Source of the DNA: Stappia indica
GTDB taxonomy: Bacteria; Pseudomonadota; Alphaproteobacteria; Rhizobiales; Stappiaceae
Reading direction: 5' to 3'
Assembly (NCBI RefSeq): GCF_020177335.1
Contig: NZ_JAIVMG010000009.1
Location: 62,001 to 126,000, forward strand
Length of the DNA stretch: 64,000 nucleotides
Numbering within the stretch: position 1 is the stretch's first letter; each line of letters begins with the position of its first letter. Shown in pieces: positions 53,795-62,614 of this stretch. The translations under genes were made by a program, and so were the position numbers. Under the pieces are notes generated by a model. That model saw only the letters and a list, made by a program, of their open reading frames with translations. It made no database searches and was not told the DNA's origin.

Positions 53795-54730
53795 CTACTC
53801 CTTCAGTCCGCTGGCGCGGTGCAGCATCCAGTCGACGACGAAATTCACCGCCACCGTCAACAGCGCGATCGCCCCGGCCGGCAGCAACGGGGTCACGTCG
53901 CCGAAGGTGATCAGCGTTGCGTTCTCCCGCACCATCGAGCCCCAGTCCGCCGTCGGCGGCTGCATGCCAAGGCCGAGAAAGGACAGCGCCGAGATCGACA
54001 GGAAGACGAAGCAGAACCGCAGGCCGAATTCCGCCACCAGCGGGGCGGCCGCATTGGGCAGGATCTCGCGCAGGATCAGGTGATAGAGCCCCTCGCCGCG
54101 CAGCCGCGCCGCCTCGATGTAGTCCATCACCACGATGTTCATCGCCACCGCCCGGGCCAGCCGGAACACCCGGGTGGAGTCGATCAGCGCGATCACCAGG
54201 ATCATGTTGACCACCGAGGTGCCGAGAATGGTCAGCAGCAGAAGGGCGAAGATCAGCGCCGGGATCGCCATCAAGACATCGACCGTCCGGCTCAGCAGCT
54301 GGTCGAGCCAGCCGCCGACCACCGCCGCCAGAAGACCGAGAACGGCCCCGGCGGAAAAGGCGAGGCCGGTGGTGATGAAGGCAACGCCGACCGTGTTGCG
54401 CGCGCCGTAAAGAAGCCGGGTGAACATGTCTCGGCCGAGATTGTCGGTGCCGAGCAGATGCACGCTGTCCCAGGGCAGGAACTGGCCGCCCACCACCTCC
54501 CGTTCGCCGAACGGCGCGATCAGCGGCGCGAACAGCGCGGCGATCACATAGACGAGGATGACGAGCAGGCCGAAGCTTGCCGTCAGCGGCGCGGTGCGCA
54601 AGGTCCGGGCAAGCCCCGCCGGCGCGGCCAGCGCCAGCAGCGCCCGGAACCCGGCGGCAAGCCCCACCGCACAGGCGAACACCAGCGCGACATAAACTGC
54701 GGAAAGCCAGAAGGGGGTCGGTCCGTTCAT
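53795..54730 (-). CDS. ABC transporter permease, DppC-like
   Basis: A 311-aa permease of the OppC/DppC type. An N-terminal helix pair (ALLALAAPAGLARTLRTAPLTASFGLLVILVYVIAALFAPLIAP) precedes HLLGTDNLGRDMFTRLLYGARNTVGVAF, a classic GTDxxGRD signature, and the EAA loop DYIEAARLRGEGLYHLILREILPNAAAPL. It lies four bases from the ATPase gene. Confidence 0.92.
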   Translation of the reverse strand: MNGPTPFWLSAVYVALVFACAVGLAAGFRALLALAAPAGLARTLRTAPLTASFGLLVILVYVIAALFAPLIAPFGEREVVGGQFLPWDSVHLLGTDNLGRDMFTRLLYGARNTVGVAFITTGLAFSAGAVLGLLAAVVGGWLDQLLSRTVDVLMAIPALIFALLLLTILGTSVVNMILVIALIDSTRVFRLARAVAMNIVVMDYIEAARLRGEGLYHLILREILPNAAAPLVAEFGLRFCFVFLSISALSFLGLGMQPPTADWGSMVRENATLITFGDVTPLLPAGAIALLTVAVNFVVDWMLHRASGLKE

Positions 54731-54742
54731 GATCGCCCCTCC

Positions 54743-55696
54743 CTAGCGCTTGTGCACGAGACGCGGGTTCGACAGGGTCGAAAGCACGTCCGCCAGAAGG
54801 TTGAGCAGCACATAGGCGCAGGCGAAGATCAGCGCCGCCGCCTGCACCACGGTGATATCGCGCTTGGACACGGAATCGACCATCAGCTGGCCGAGGCCCG
54901 GATAGACGAACACCACCTCCACCACGACCACGCCGGTGATCAGATAGGCCAGATTGAGCGCCACCACGTTGATGATCGGGGCCAGCGCGTTGGGCAGTGC
55001 GTGTTTCAGGATCACCCGGGCGGGCGAGAGCCCCTTCAGCCGCGCCATTTCGATATAGGGCGAGGCCAGAAGGTTGATGATCGCCGCGCGGGTCATGCGC
55101 ATCATGTGCGCGGTGACCACGAGGGTCAGCGTCAATGCCGGAAGGAAGGTGCGATAGAGCTTCTCTCCGAGACCGGCGTCCGGGTCGATGCGGGCAATCG
55201 ACGGAAAGAAACCGGTCTGGGACAGATAGACGATCAGGATATAGGCGACGAAGAATTCCGGAAAGGAGATCGACGTCAGGGTGACCACGTTGATGGCCCG
55301 GTCGAACAGCGAATTGCGGTAGAGCGCGGCCAGAATCCCGAGCATCAATGCCAGCGGCACGGCGATCACCGCAGCATAAAGCGCCAGGAACAAGGTGTTG
55401 CCGAGCCGGACACCGATCAGATCGGCGATGGGCCGGCCATTGGCCAGCGAGGTGCCGAAATCGCCCTGCACCACCCCGCCCAACCAGGCGAGGTAGCGCT
55501 GATAGGCCGGCAGATCGAGCCCGAGTTCCCGGCGGAACGCGGCGACCGTCTCTTCCGTCGCCGACTGACCGAGGATTTCCTGGGCCAGATCGCCGGGCAA
55601 GAGTTCCACGGCCCCGAAGATCAGCAACGAAATGACAAAAAGGGTCAGGACGCCAAGGCCAAGACGCCTGGCGACCATTTTCCATATGTCGGACAA
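54743..55696 (-). CDS. ABC transporter permease, DppB-like
   Basis: A 317-aa permease. N-terminal helix (LGLGVLTLFVISLLIFGAVELLPGD), then QRYLAWLGGVVQGDFGTSLANGRPI, and the EAA-type loop YIEMARLKGLSPARVILKHALPNALAPIINVVALN. The gap to the DppC gene is only 12 bases. It starts after the binding-protein gene and its intercistronic stem-loop. Confidence 0.92.
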   Translation of the reverse strand: MSDIWKMVARRLGLGVLTLFVISLLIFGAVELLPGDLAQEILGQSATEETVAAFRRELGLDLPAYQRYLAWLGGVVQGDFGTSLANGRPIADLIGVRLGNTLFLALYAAVIAVPLALMLGILAALYRNSLFDRAINVVTLTSISFPEFFVAYILIVYLSQTGFFPSIARIDPDAGLGEKLYRTFLPALTLTLVVTAHMMRMTRAAIINLLASPYIEMARLKGLSPARVILKHALPNALAPIINVVALNLAYLITGVVVVEVVFVYPGLGQLMVDSVSKRDITVVQAAALIFACAYVLLNLLADVLSTLSNPRLVHKR

Positions 55697-55778
55697 GATA
55701 TGTCCCCCAGCCCCGTTCTTCTGTGTTTTCGCCGGAAACCGGAGCTGTTCCCGGCGCTGGATGACGGATCGCGAAAGC

Positions 55779-55805
55779 CCGGCCCCGGCAGGATGCCGGG
55801 GCCGG
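55779..55805 (-). repeat. Intercistronic stem-loop between binding-protein and permease genes
   Basis: CCGGCCCCGGCA and TGCCGGGGCCGG with a three-base loop: a 12-bp perfect GC stem 7-33 bases beyond the binding-protein stop (minus strand), without a T run. Like the ugpB one, it probably stabilises the upstream mRNA or attenuates transcription into the permease genes. Confidence 0.6.
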
Positions 55806-55811
55806 TGAAAC

Positions 55812-57392
55812 TCAGGCGAACCACCAGCGTTCGATGGCGCGGAAGCCGTCCAGCGTCCACTGGGGCCCCACCGTCTCCGGCGTCATGATCTTGTCGGTGT
55901 GCGCCATGACGTAGCTGGCGAACATCGGGATCACCGCGCCGCCATCGTTGGAGACCAGCCCCTGCATTTCCTCGTAGATGGCCCGGCGCTTGGTGTCGTC
56001 GAGCTCCGAACGGGCCTCGACCAGCAGCTTGTTGAAGCGCTCGTTCTCCCAGAAGGTGTCGTTCCAGGCGACGCCCGAGGCATAGGCGGTGGTGAACATC
56101 CAGTCCTCGGTCGGCCGGCCACCCCAGTAGACCGCGCTCCAGGGCTTCTTCATCCAGACATTCGACCAGTAGCCGTCGTTCGGCTCGCGCACCACGTTGA
56201 TGGTAATGCCGGCCTTCGCCGCCCGCTCCGCGTAGAGCACCGCTGCATCGACCGCGCCGGAATAGGCCGCATCCGCCGCCGAAAGCGAGACCTCCAGGCT
56301 GTCGAGCCCGGCCTGGTTCAGGTAGTGCTTCGCTTTGTCCGGATCATAGACATGCTGCTCCAGATCGGCCGCATGGTAGCGGTTGGACCGGCTGATCGGG
56401 TGATCGTTGCCGATCTCGCCGTAGCCGTTCAGCACCTTGTCGACCAGTTCCTGCCGGTCGATGGCGTATTTCAGCGCCATGCGCACGTTGTTGTCCTTGA
56501 ACGGAGCAACGCGGGTGTCCATCGCGAAGGTGTAATGCTGGGTGCCGGTGGTCGCCAGGATCTTGATGCCCGGTGCCCGCTTCAACAGATGCGCGGTGTT
56601 GGTGTCGACCCGGTCGATCACATCGACCTCCCCGGTGACCAGCGCGTTCTGCCGCGCCGCCGGGTCGATCACCGTCAGCATCTCCACCCCGTCGAAATGC
56701 GCCCGGTCGCTTTTCCAGTAGTTCGGATTGCGGGTCATGCTGGCGCGCACGCCCGGCTCGTAGGACTGCACCGCATAGGCGCCGCAGCCGTCGCCGGACG
56801 TGGTGTCGATCTTGCCGCCGGACGAGGGCAGGATCGCCAGGTGATAGTCGGACAGGATGAAGGGAAAGTCCGAGTTGCCGGCGTCGAGGGTGATCACCAC
56901 CGTGTCGTCGCCGTCCGAACGCATCTCCTTGATCGCCGCGACAATCGGCTTGGCCGCCGACTTGGTGTCCTCGCCGCGGTGATGGTTCAGCGAGGCGATC
57001 ACGTCTTCCGCCATCACCGACTTGCCGCTGTGGAACGTCACCCCCTTGCGCAGCTTGAACGTCCAGACCTTGGCGTCGGGCGACACATCCCAGCTTTCCG
57101 CGACCTCGCCGATCAGCGAGCCGTCAGCGGCGATTTCCGTGAGATATCCGTTTCGCGCCGTGGCGAAGACCTGAACGAACGCCTGATCCCAGGTGGCAGG
57201 ATCATAGCTGTCGGAGGTGCTGCCATGGCCCATGGCGAGCCGCATGGTTCCGCCCTTTTTCGGCGCCGCGCGGGCGCTGCCAAGGCCGAGCGATCCCATC
57301 AGGGCGGCGCCGCCAAGGGCCCCTGCCCCCTGCAGCATCCCGCGCCGCGAGAGCTGCAGGAAACCATCCTTCGTCGTCGGTGTCTGTGTCAT
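55812..57392 (-). CDS. ABC transporter substrate-binding protein (SBP family 5) with Tat signal
   Basis: About 526 aa from ATG 57392 (MTQTPTTKDGFLQLSRRGMLQGAGALGGAALMG), preceded by GGGGAAAGAC. The S-R-R-x-M-L motif with a hydrophobic stretch is a twin-arginine signal. The mature part follows the DppA/OppA pattern: GSTSDSYDPATWDQAFVQVFATARNGYLTEIAADGSLIGEVAESWDVSPDAKVWTFKLRKGVTFHSGKSVMAEDV and NVRMALKYAIDRQELVDKVLNGYGEIGNDHPIS. Order relative to the CdhA gene (161 bases downstream of it) and the shared strand suggest uptake of a compound used by that pathway. Confidence 0.92.
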   Translation of the reverse strand: MTQTPTTKDGFLQLSRRGMLQGAGALGGAALMGSLGLGSARAAPKKGGTMRLAMGHGSTSDSYDPATWDQAFVQVFATARNGYLTEIAADGSLIGEVAESWDVSPDAKVWTFKLRKGVTFHSGKSVMAEDVIASLNHHRGEDTKSAAKPIVAAIKEMRSDGDDTVVITLDAGNSDFPFILSDYHLAILPSSGGKIDTTSGDGCGAYAVQSYEPGVRASMTRNPNYWKSDRAHFDGVEMLTVIDPAARQNALVTGEVDVIDRVDTNTAHLLKRAPGIKILATTGTQHYTFAMDTRVAPFKDNNVRMALKYAIDRQELVDKVLNGYGEIGNDHPISRSNRYHAADLEQHVYDPDKAKHYLNQAGLDSLEVSLSAADAAYSGAVDAAVLYAERAAKAGITINVVREPNDGYWSNVWMKKPWSAVYWGGRPTEDWMFTTAYASGVAWNDTFWENERFNKLLVEARSELDDTKRRAIYEEMQGLVSNDGGAVIPMFASYVMAHTDKIMTPETVGPQWTLDGFRAIERWWFA

Positions 57393-57553
57393 GTCTTTCC
57401 CCTTTTGTTGTTCTGTTTGTTCGCCGGCGCGGAAAAGCGCCGACCGGCCGTTCGGCCGCATCACGTGGGGGGAGATCCCCCACAGATCACGAGCCGGTTC
57501 ACGCCCTGGTTGGGTACCTGCAAACCTAGCGCCATCCGGCTGTGGCGCCAAAT

Positions 57554-58549
57554 CTAGGGTTCCGCACCGGTCCGGCGCCGGGCGAGCAACCGGTCATGCC
57601 GGTTGAGCAGGGCACCGGCAGCCGCGTCCCGCCCCTTCAGCGCCCGCAGCATGGCAACCAGATTGTCGTCCCGGCTGCGTTCCAGCTCACGGATCGAAAC
57701 GCCCGCCGCCTGCGCATCCGACTGGCTGGCGATCGTTTCCACCAGCTCCTCCGTCAGCTCCGGCACATCGGTCAGCCGGCTCCACGGCCAGGAGAGGCAT
57801 GGCCCGAACTGGGCGAGGAAATGACGCATGCCCGCTTCGCCGCCGGCGATCCGGTAGGTTTCGAACAGGCCCATCTGCGCCCAGCGCAGGCCGAAGCCGT
57901 AGCGGATCGCGTCATCGATCTCGCCGGTGGTGGCGACCCCGTCGCGCACCAGCCAGAGCGCCTCGCGCCAGACCGCCTCCAGCAGCCGGTCCGCGATATG
58001 CGCGTCGATTTCCTTGCGCAGCTGCAACGGGTACATGCCGAGCCCGGTCAAGATCCGATGGGCCCGGTCGAGCAGATCCGCGCCGGTCTTTTCCGAGGCG
58101 ACGACTTCGACCAGCGGCAGCAGGTACACCGGGTTGAACGGATGGGCGACCAGCACCGCCTCCGGACGCGGCGCGCCCTGCTGCAGCGCCGTCGGCGTGA
58201 AGCCGGAAGTGGAGGAGCCGAGGATCGCTGAGGCCGGCGCATGTGCCTGGATCTCGGCGATCACCCGGTGTTTAAGCTCGATCCGCTCCGGCACCGATTC
58301 CTGCACCCAGTCGGCCGCCGCCACGGCTTCGGCGATGGTCGCGCAATGGGTCAGCCGCCCTTCGTCAGGCAGTGCCTCCTCATGCAGGCGCGGATAGGCG
58401 CGGCGGGCATTGGCCAGCACATCGGCGACCTTGCGCATGGCCTCCGGGTCCGGATCGACCAGATTGACATCCCAGCCATGGAGCAGGAAGCGCGCAGCCC
58501 AGCCGCCGCCGATGACGCCGCCGCCAATGATTGCCGCCGTGCCGGTCAT
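57554..58549 (-). CDS. L-carnitine dehydrogenase-like 3-hydroxyacyl-CoA dehydrogenase family protein
   Basis: A 331-aa NAD-dependent dehydrogenase. The Rossmann motif is AIIGGGVIGGGWAARF (residues 6-21), followed by the Asp of strand 2 (NLVDPDPEA). SSTSGFTPTAL and HPFNPVYLLPLVEVV are the family's substrate-proximal motifs, the latter with the catalytic His. The C-terminal helical domain lacks the thioesterase extension that is fused in some rhizobial carnitine dehydrogenases. It is coupled to the BKACE gene (four-base overlap), the usual pair for oxidising L-carnitine to 3-dehydrocarnitine and cleaving it. Specificity is inferred from this pairing. Confidence 0.8.
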   Translation of the reverse strand: MTGTAAIIGGGVIGGGWAARFLLHGWDVNLVDPDPEAMRKVADVLANARRAYPRLHEEALPDEGRLTHCATIAEAVAAADWVQESVPERIELKHRVIAEIQAHAPASAILGSSTSGFTPTALQQGAPRPEAVLVAHPFNPVYLLPLVEVVASEKTGADLLDRAHRILTGLGMYPLQLRKEIDAHIADRLLEAVWREALWLVRDGVATTGEIDDAIRYGFGLRWAQMGLFETYRIAGGEAGMRHFLAQFGPCLSWPWSRLTDVPELTEELVETIASQSDAQAAGVSIRELERSRDDNLVAMLRALKGRDAAAGALLNRHDRLLARRRTGAEP

Positions 58550-59454
58550 CGCGGCGCCCGCTTGGTCAGCGACAGGCGCTCACGCACTTCCTGCGGCCCG
58601 ATCACCCGCGCGCCCAGCGCCTCGACGATGGTCACCGCCCGCGCCACCAGCGCCTCGTTGCTGGCGAGCTCGCCGCGCGAAAGCCAGAGATTGTCCTCCA
58701 GCCCGACCCGCACATTGCCGCCGGCGAGTACCGAGGCGGCCACAAAGGGCATCTCATTACGGCCGATGGAAAACGCCGACCAGTGCCAGTCGGGCGGAAC
58801 ATTGTTGACCATCGCCATGAAGGTGTTGAGGTCATCCGGCGCGCCCCAGGGAATGCCCATGCACAGCTGCACCAGCGCCGGGCTTTCCAGCACGCCCTCC
58901 TCGACCAGCTTGCGTGCCAGCCACAGATGGCCGGTGTCGAAGGCCTCGATTTCCGGGCGCACCCCCAGTTCGGTGATCATCCGCCCCATCGCCCGCAACA
59001 TGCCGGGCGTGTTGGTCATGACGTAATCGGCTTCGGCGAAATTCATCGTGCCGCAATCGAGCGTGCAGATCTCCGGCAGGCAGTCCGCCACATGGGCGAG
59101 GCGCGCGCTGGCACCGATCATGTCCGTGCCCGCGCGCAGGGGCAGCGGCTCCTCGGGCGTGCCGAAGACCAGATCACCGCCCATGCCGGCGGTGAGATTG
59201 AGCACAACATCCGTCTCCGACGCGCGAATGCGCTCGGTCACCTCCCGGTAAAGCTCAGGTTTCCGCGACGGTGCGCCGGTCTCAGGATCGCGCACATGGC
59301 AATGCACCACGGCGGCGCCCGCCCGCGCCGCGACAATGGCGCTGTCGGCGATTTCCCGGGGGCTGCGCGGAACATGCGGGCTGCGGTCTTGCGTGCTTCC
59401 CGAGCCGGTCACGGCACAGGTGATGAAGACCTCCCGATTCATGTTCAGCGGCAT
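58546..59454 (-). CDS. BKACE-family enzyme, probable 3-dehydrocarnitine:acetyl-CoA trimethylamine-acyl transferase
   Basis: A 302-aa beta-keto acid cleavage enzyme from ATG 59454 (GGAG upstream). REVFITCAVTGSGSTQ, AGAAVVHCHVRDPETGAPSRKPELYREVTERIR (metal-binding HxH), VLNLTAGMGGD and GGNVRVGLEDNLWLSRGELASNEALVARAV are all conserved BKACE segments. The family condenses a beta-keto acid with acetyl-CoA and releases acetoacetate plus a CoA ester. Next to the carnitine dehydrogenase-like gene, betainyl-CoA would be the product. A betainyl-CoA thioesterase gene is not visible here. Confidence 0.82.
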   Translation of the reverse strand: MPLNMNREVFITCAVTGSGSTQDRSPHVPRSPREIADSAIVAARAGAAVVHCHVRDPETGAPSRKPELYREVTERIRASETDVVLNLTAGMGGDLVFGTPEEPLPLRAGTDMIGASARLAHVADCLPEICTLDCGTMNFAEADYVMTNTPGMLRAMGRMITELGVRPEIEAFDTGHLWLARKLVEEGVLESPALVQLCMGIPWGAPDDLNTFMAMVNNVPPDWHWSAFSIGRNEMPFVAASVLAGGNVRVGLEDNLWLSRGELASNEALVARAVTIVEALGARVIGPQEVRERLSLTKRAPR

Positions 59455-59535
59455 CGCGTACTCCAGGTTGCTCGTGACGGTGCCCGGATGATACCCATGC
59501 GGGCAATCGTGATCCTGCAGTTTCGGAACCCATTC

Positions 59536-60513
59536 ATGCCGAATTGGCTGAAGCCCCGCTCGCGCCCTCGCTCCGTCGGCGTTCTGCTGTTCGACGGCTT
59601 CTCGAACCATTGCCTTGCCAACGCCGTCGAACCCTTGCGCGCGGCCAACGGATTGGCCGGCACGCCGCTTTACGAATGGCGGTTCCTGACCCTTAACGGC
59701 GCCCCCGCCACCTCCTCCAGCGGGTTGCCGGTTTCGCCCTCTGGCCTGCTCTCCGACGACATCGGCGGCGACCTTCTGATGGTGATCTGCGGCTACGATC
59801 ATCAGACCCACGCCACACCCGCCTGCTGCGATGCCTTGCGCGCCGCCGCCCATCGCTTCGACAAGCTTGCCGGCTTCGACACCGGAAGCTGGCTGCTGGC
59901 CGAGGCCGGTCTCCTGGAAGGGCGCAGTGCGACGGTCCACTGGCAGGAGCTGCAGAGCTTTGCCGAGCGCTTCACCGAGGTGCGGGTGCGCCGTCGGCGC
60001 TATGTGATGGACGGCGACCGGCTGAGCTGCGGCGGGGCGATGACCGCCTTCGACCTGATGGCCCGGCTGATCGGCGACCAGCACGGGGAGGCCTTGCGGC
60101 TGGAGGTCGCCTGGCTGTTGATGCACGAAACCGTGCCCTTGCGCGATGAAACCATCGGCAGCGTCGGCCGCAGCGAGGCCGTCCGCCAGGCGGTGGAGAT
60201 CATGCGCGGCGCACTGGAAGCGCCGGTATCGGTGGAGGAGATCGCCGAAAGGGTCGGCCTGACCCGGCGCCGGCTTCAGGATCTGTTCAACGAGGAACTG
60301 GGCACCTCGCCAGCCCGGGTCTACCGGCGCATCCGCCTTCTCACCGCCCGCAACCTTGCCACCGACACCCGGCTGTCGATCGCTGAAATCGCCTTGCGCA
60401 GCGGCTATGCCGACCCAAGCGCCATGACCCGTGCCTTCACCGCCGAATTCGGAGAAACCCCGTCCGCCTTGCGCCGGGTGAGGCCTGACCGCAGCGTCAG
60501 GGCGACGGCTTAA
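59536..60513 (+). CDS. GATase1-AraC regulator, CdhR/GlxA-like
   Basis: A 325-aa regulator from ATG 59536. Residues 10-190 are a DJ-1/PfpI-like domain (SVGVLLFDGFSNHCLANAVEPLRAANGLAG... LMVICGYDHQTHATP... GFDTGSWLLAEAGLLEGRSATVHWQE). AraC HTHs follow (VSVEEIAERVGLTRRRLQDLFNEELGTSPARVYRRIRLLTARNLATDTRLSIAEIALRSGYADPSAMTRAFTAEFGETPSALRR). This is the CdhR/GbdR-type architecture, in which known members bind carnitine or glycine betaine. Divergent from the BKACE/CdhA genes, so it probably activates them on carnitine. Confidence 0.88.
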   Translation: MPNWLKPRSRPRSVGVLLFDGFSNHCLANAVEPLRAANGLAGTPLYEWRFLTLNGAPATSSSGLPVSPSGLLSDDIGGDLLMVICGYDHQTHATPACCDALRAAAHRFDKLAGFDTGSWLLAEAGLLEGRSATVHWQELQSFAERFTEVRVRRRRYVMDGDRLSCGGAMTAFDLMARLIGDQHGEALRLEVAWLLMHETVPLRDETIGSVGRSEAVRQAVEIMRGALEAPVSVEEIAERVGLTRRRLQDLFNEELGTSPARVYRRIRLLTARNLATDTRLSIAEIALRSGYADPSAMTRAFTAEFGETPSALRRVRPDRSVRATA

Positions 60514-60540
60514 GCCCCCGCCCCCCGGTGGCCCGGCGGG

Positions 60541-61473
60541 TTACAGCAGACACAGCCACGCAAGCCCCGCCGCGACCAATCCCGGCAACAGGTAAAACAG
60601 CACCACCCGGACCCAGTCGTTCAGCGGATAGGCCGGCCGGTCGAGCAGCCAGGACAGGCCGTTCTCGATGCAGTTGACCAGATAACCGCTGCGGTCGCGG
60701 CCGCGCACCGGCAGGCGCGGCAGGTTGCGCATCCACGGCATCATGTCGAGCAGCCGGTTCGAGCAGATCCGGTTCTCGGCGGGAAAATGCATGAAATAGG
60801 GCGCCGCGCCCGTCCGGCGGTGGCAAAGCAATCCCTCGCGGACCGCAAAGAGCCGGGTTTCCAGCCCCGCCTGACAGGCGGAGGTCGCGAAAATCTCCTG
60901 ATCGTAATCGAGCGCCGCCCGGCCCGGATGCGCCAGGAACCAGGCGTGCAGCACGGTATGGGCGCAATCGACGGGAATGTCCGTGTCGAGTTCGCCCAGC
61001 ATCCGGCGCAGCGCGCCAACCCGGCCGATCATCGCCCCGGCATTGAGAAACCGATACATGCCGCTCTTGCCGCCGGCCGGCGGATAGCGCCGGGAAACGC
61101 CCCAGCCGCCCGGCAACCGATAGGTGAACCCCGGCTCGCAGGCAAAGACGATCGGCGCGCCGAACCGTTCGAAACAGTCGGTCAGCCCGTCGGGATCGCG
61201 CAGCAACACCACATTGGCGGCATCGGTGAACAGCACGATCTCGTCGGCGCCGCGCGTGACCAGATGGTCCCGCAGGCGCATCAGCCGCTGGATCTGCCCT
61301 TGGACCGGCTCGCTGCGCCCCAGCACCAGAAGCCCCGCGCCAAACAGCGCGCAGGATGCCTCATAGCGGCTGAGGCCGGGGCTGGGCCGCGACGCCTGGG
61401 TGATGAAACTGGGGCGCGGCACGGCGCGCGCGCCCGCATGCTCAGTGCGGATGGTGCACCTCCCCGACAGCAC
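60541..61473 (-). CDS. Glycosyltransferase-like protein with C-terminal membrane anchor (PLOD-type GT domain)
   Basis: About 310 aa with an uncertain start (GTG 61473 or an internal GTG near 61422). ADEIVLFTDAANVVLLRDPDGLTDCFERFGAPIVFACEP contains the metal-binding D-x-x-x-V pattern and the following FxxFxxPIVFxxEP of PLOD-type glycosyltransferase domains. RFLNAGAMIGRVGALRRML resembles the second part of that fold (LNSGxxIG). A C-terminal helix (VVLFYLLPGLVAAGLAWLCLL) anchors it. It sits between the GATase1-AraC gene and the second BKACE, 33 bases downstream of the latter. Acceptor and sugar unknown. Confidence 0.65.
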   Translation of the reverse strand: MLSGRCTIRTEHAGARAVPRPSFITQASRPSPGLSRYEASCALFGAGLLVLGRSEPVQGQIQRLMRLRDHLVTRGADEIVLFTDAANVVLLRDPDGLTDCFERFGAPIVFACEPGFTYRLPGGWGVSRRYPPAGGKSGMYRFLNAGAMIGRVGALRRMLGELDTDIPVDCAHTVLHAWFLAHPGRAALDYDQEIFATSACQAGLETRLFAVREGLLCHRRTGAAPYFMHFPAENRICSNRLLDMMPWMRNLPRLPVRGRDRSGYLVNCIENGLSWLLDRPAYPLNDWVRVVLFYLLPGLVAAGLAWLCLL

Positions 61474-61506
61474 TTCCGATACGAACGGGCCGCGAGGGCG
61501 GGGGCT

Positions 61507-62343
61507 TTAAGCCGCCGCCGGTCGCAGGTTGAGGATTTCACGTGCCTGTGCCGGCGTGGCGACGGGCCGCTCGTACTTCTCGCAAAGCGCCACCGCGCGC
61601 TGCACCAGCGCCGCGTTCGACGGGGCCAGCGTGTTCTTGTCGAGACGCACGTTGTCCTCAAGGCCGGTGCGGGTGTGACCGCCAGCGGCAATGCACCATT
61701 CATTGACCTCAAGCTGATGCCGCCCGACACCGGCCGCGCACCAGCTCGCCTCCGGCGCCAGCCGCTTGAGGGTGCGAATGTAGAAATCGAACACCTCCCG
61801 GTCCGCCGGCATCGCGTTCTTCACGCCCATCACGAACTGCACGTAGAGCTTGCCGGGAATGCGTCCGTCCCGGTTCAGCGCCACCGCCTGGAAGATATGC
61901 GACAGATCGAAAGCCTCGATCTCGGGCTTGACGTCGTAGCTCCGCATCTCGCCGGCCAGCCAGTCGACCAGATCAGGCGGATTCTCATAGACGCGGGTGG
62001 GGAAGTTGTTGGACCCGACCGACAGGGACGCCATGTCCGGCGCCAGCGACAGCATGCCGCCGCGCGTCTTGCCCGCGCCCGAACGCCCGCCGGTGGACAG
62101 CTGGATGATCATGCCGGGGCAATGGGTCTTCAGCCCCTCCACCAGCCGCGCGAAGCGCTCCGGATCGGAGGTCGGCGTGCCATCCTCCTCCCGCACGTGG
62201 CAATGGGCGATGCTGGCGCCGGCCTCGAAGGCCGCCTGGGTGCTCTCGATCTGCTCGGAAACGGTGATCGGCACCGCCGGATTGTCGGATTTCTGCGGAA
62301 CGGATCCGGTGATGGCAACGCAGATGATACAGGGTTCGGACAT
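61507..62343 (-). CDS. Second BKACE-family enzyme
   Basis: A 278-aa paralogous beta-keto acid cleavage enzyme (MSEPCIICVAITGSVPQKSDNPAVP). Metal ligands in SIAHCHVREEDGTPTSDPERFARLVEGLK and the strands IQLSTGGRSG, PEIEAFDLSHI, HTRTGLEDNVRL are kept. Its sequence is distinct from the first BKACE, so a different beta-keto acid substrate is likely. It lies upstream of the glycosyltransferase gene on the same strand. The region up to the GGDEF-EAL gene stop (62344-62614) is AT-richer and probably its promoter. Confidence 0.88.
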   Translation of the reverse strand: MSEPCIICVAITGSVPQKSDNPAVPITVSEQIESTQAAFEAGASIAHCHVREEDGTPTSDPERFARLVEGLKTHCPGMIIQLSTGGRSGAGKTRGGMLSLAPDMASLSVGSNNFPTRVYENPPDLVDWLAGEMRSYDVKPEIEAFDLSHIFQAVALNRDGRIPGKLYVQFVMGVKNAMPADREVFDFYIRTLKRLAPEASWCAAGVGRHQLEVNEWCIAAGGHTRTGLEDNVRLDKNTLAPSNAALVQRAVALCEKYERPVATPAQAREILNLRPAAA

Positions 62344-62614
62344 GTCCGCCGGCCTCTTTTCTTCAAAGATCCCTCAAGGGCGAGACGCCCCGAAACGACA
62401 GCAGGCGCGAAGCGGCCGCCTGATCGGCAACGGCCCCTCCCCACGATGCACGCCAAATCTCTATCAGCTTCACTTGGCCACGGCAATTCCGACGTCTGCA
62501 TGCAATGGGGTATTCATCACAATATCAGACAGTTACCTGAAGGAAATCGCAAATAACGTAACGTCAGAAAAACTCAAACCCGACCGCACACGGTCCAGCT
62601 TGCGCGCCTCCGGA

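Noticed and set aside
62579-62600. Short stem followed by T-rich sequence after the GGDEF-EAL gene
   Set aside because: The stem is only five base pairs and the T run is separated from it; too weak to call a terminator.
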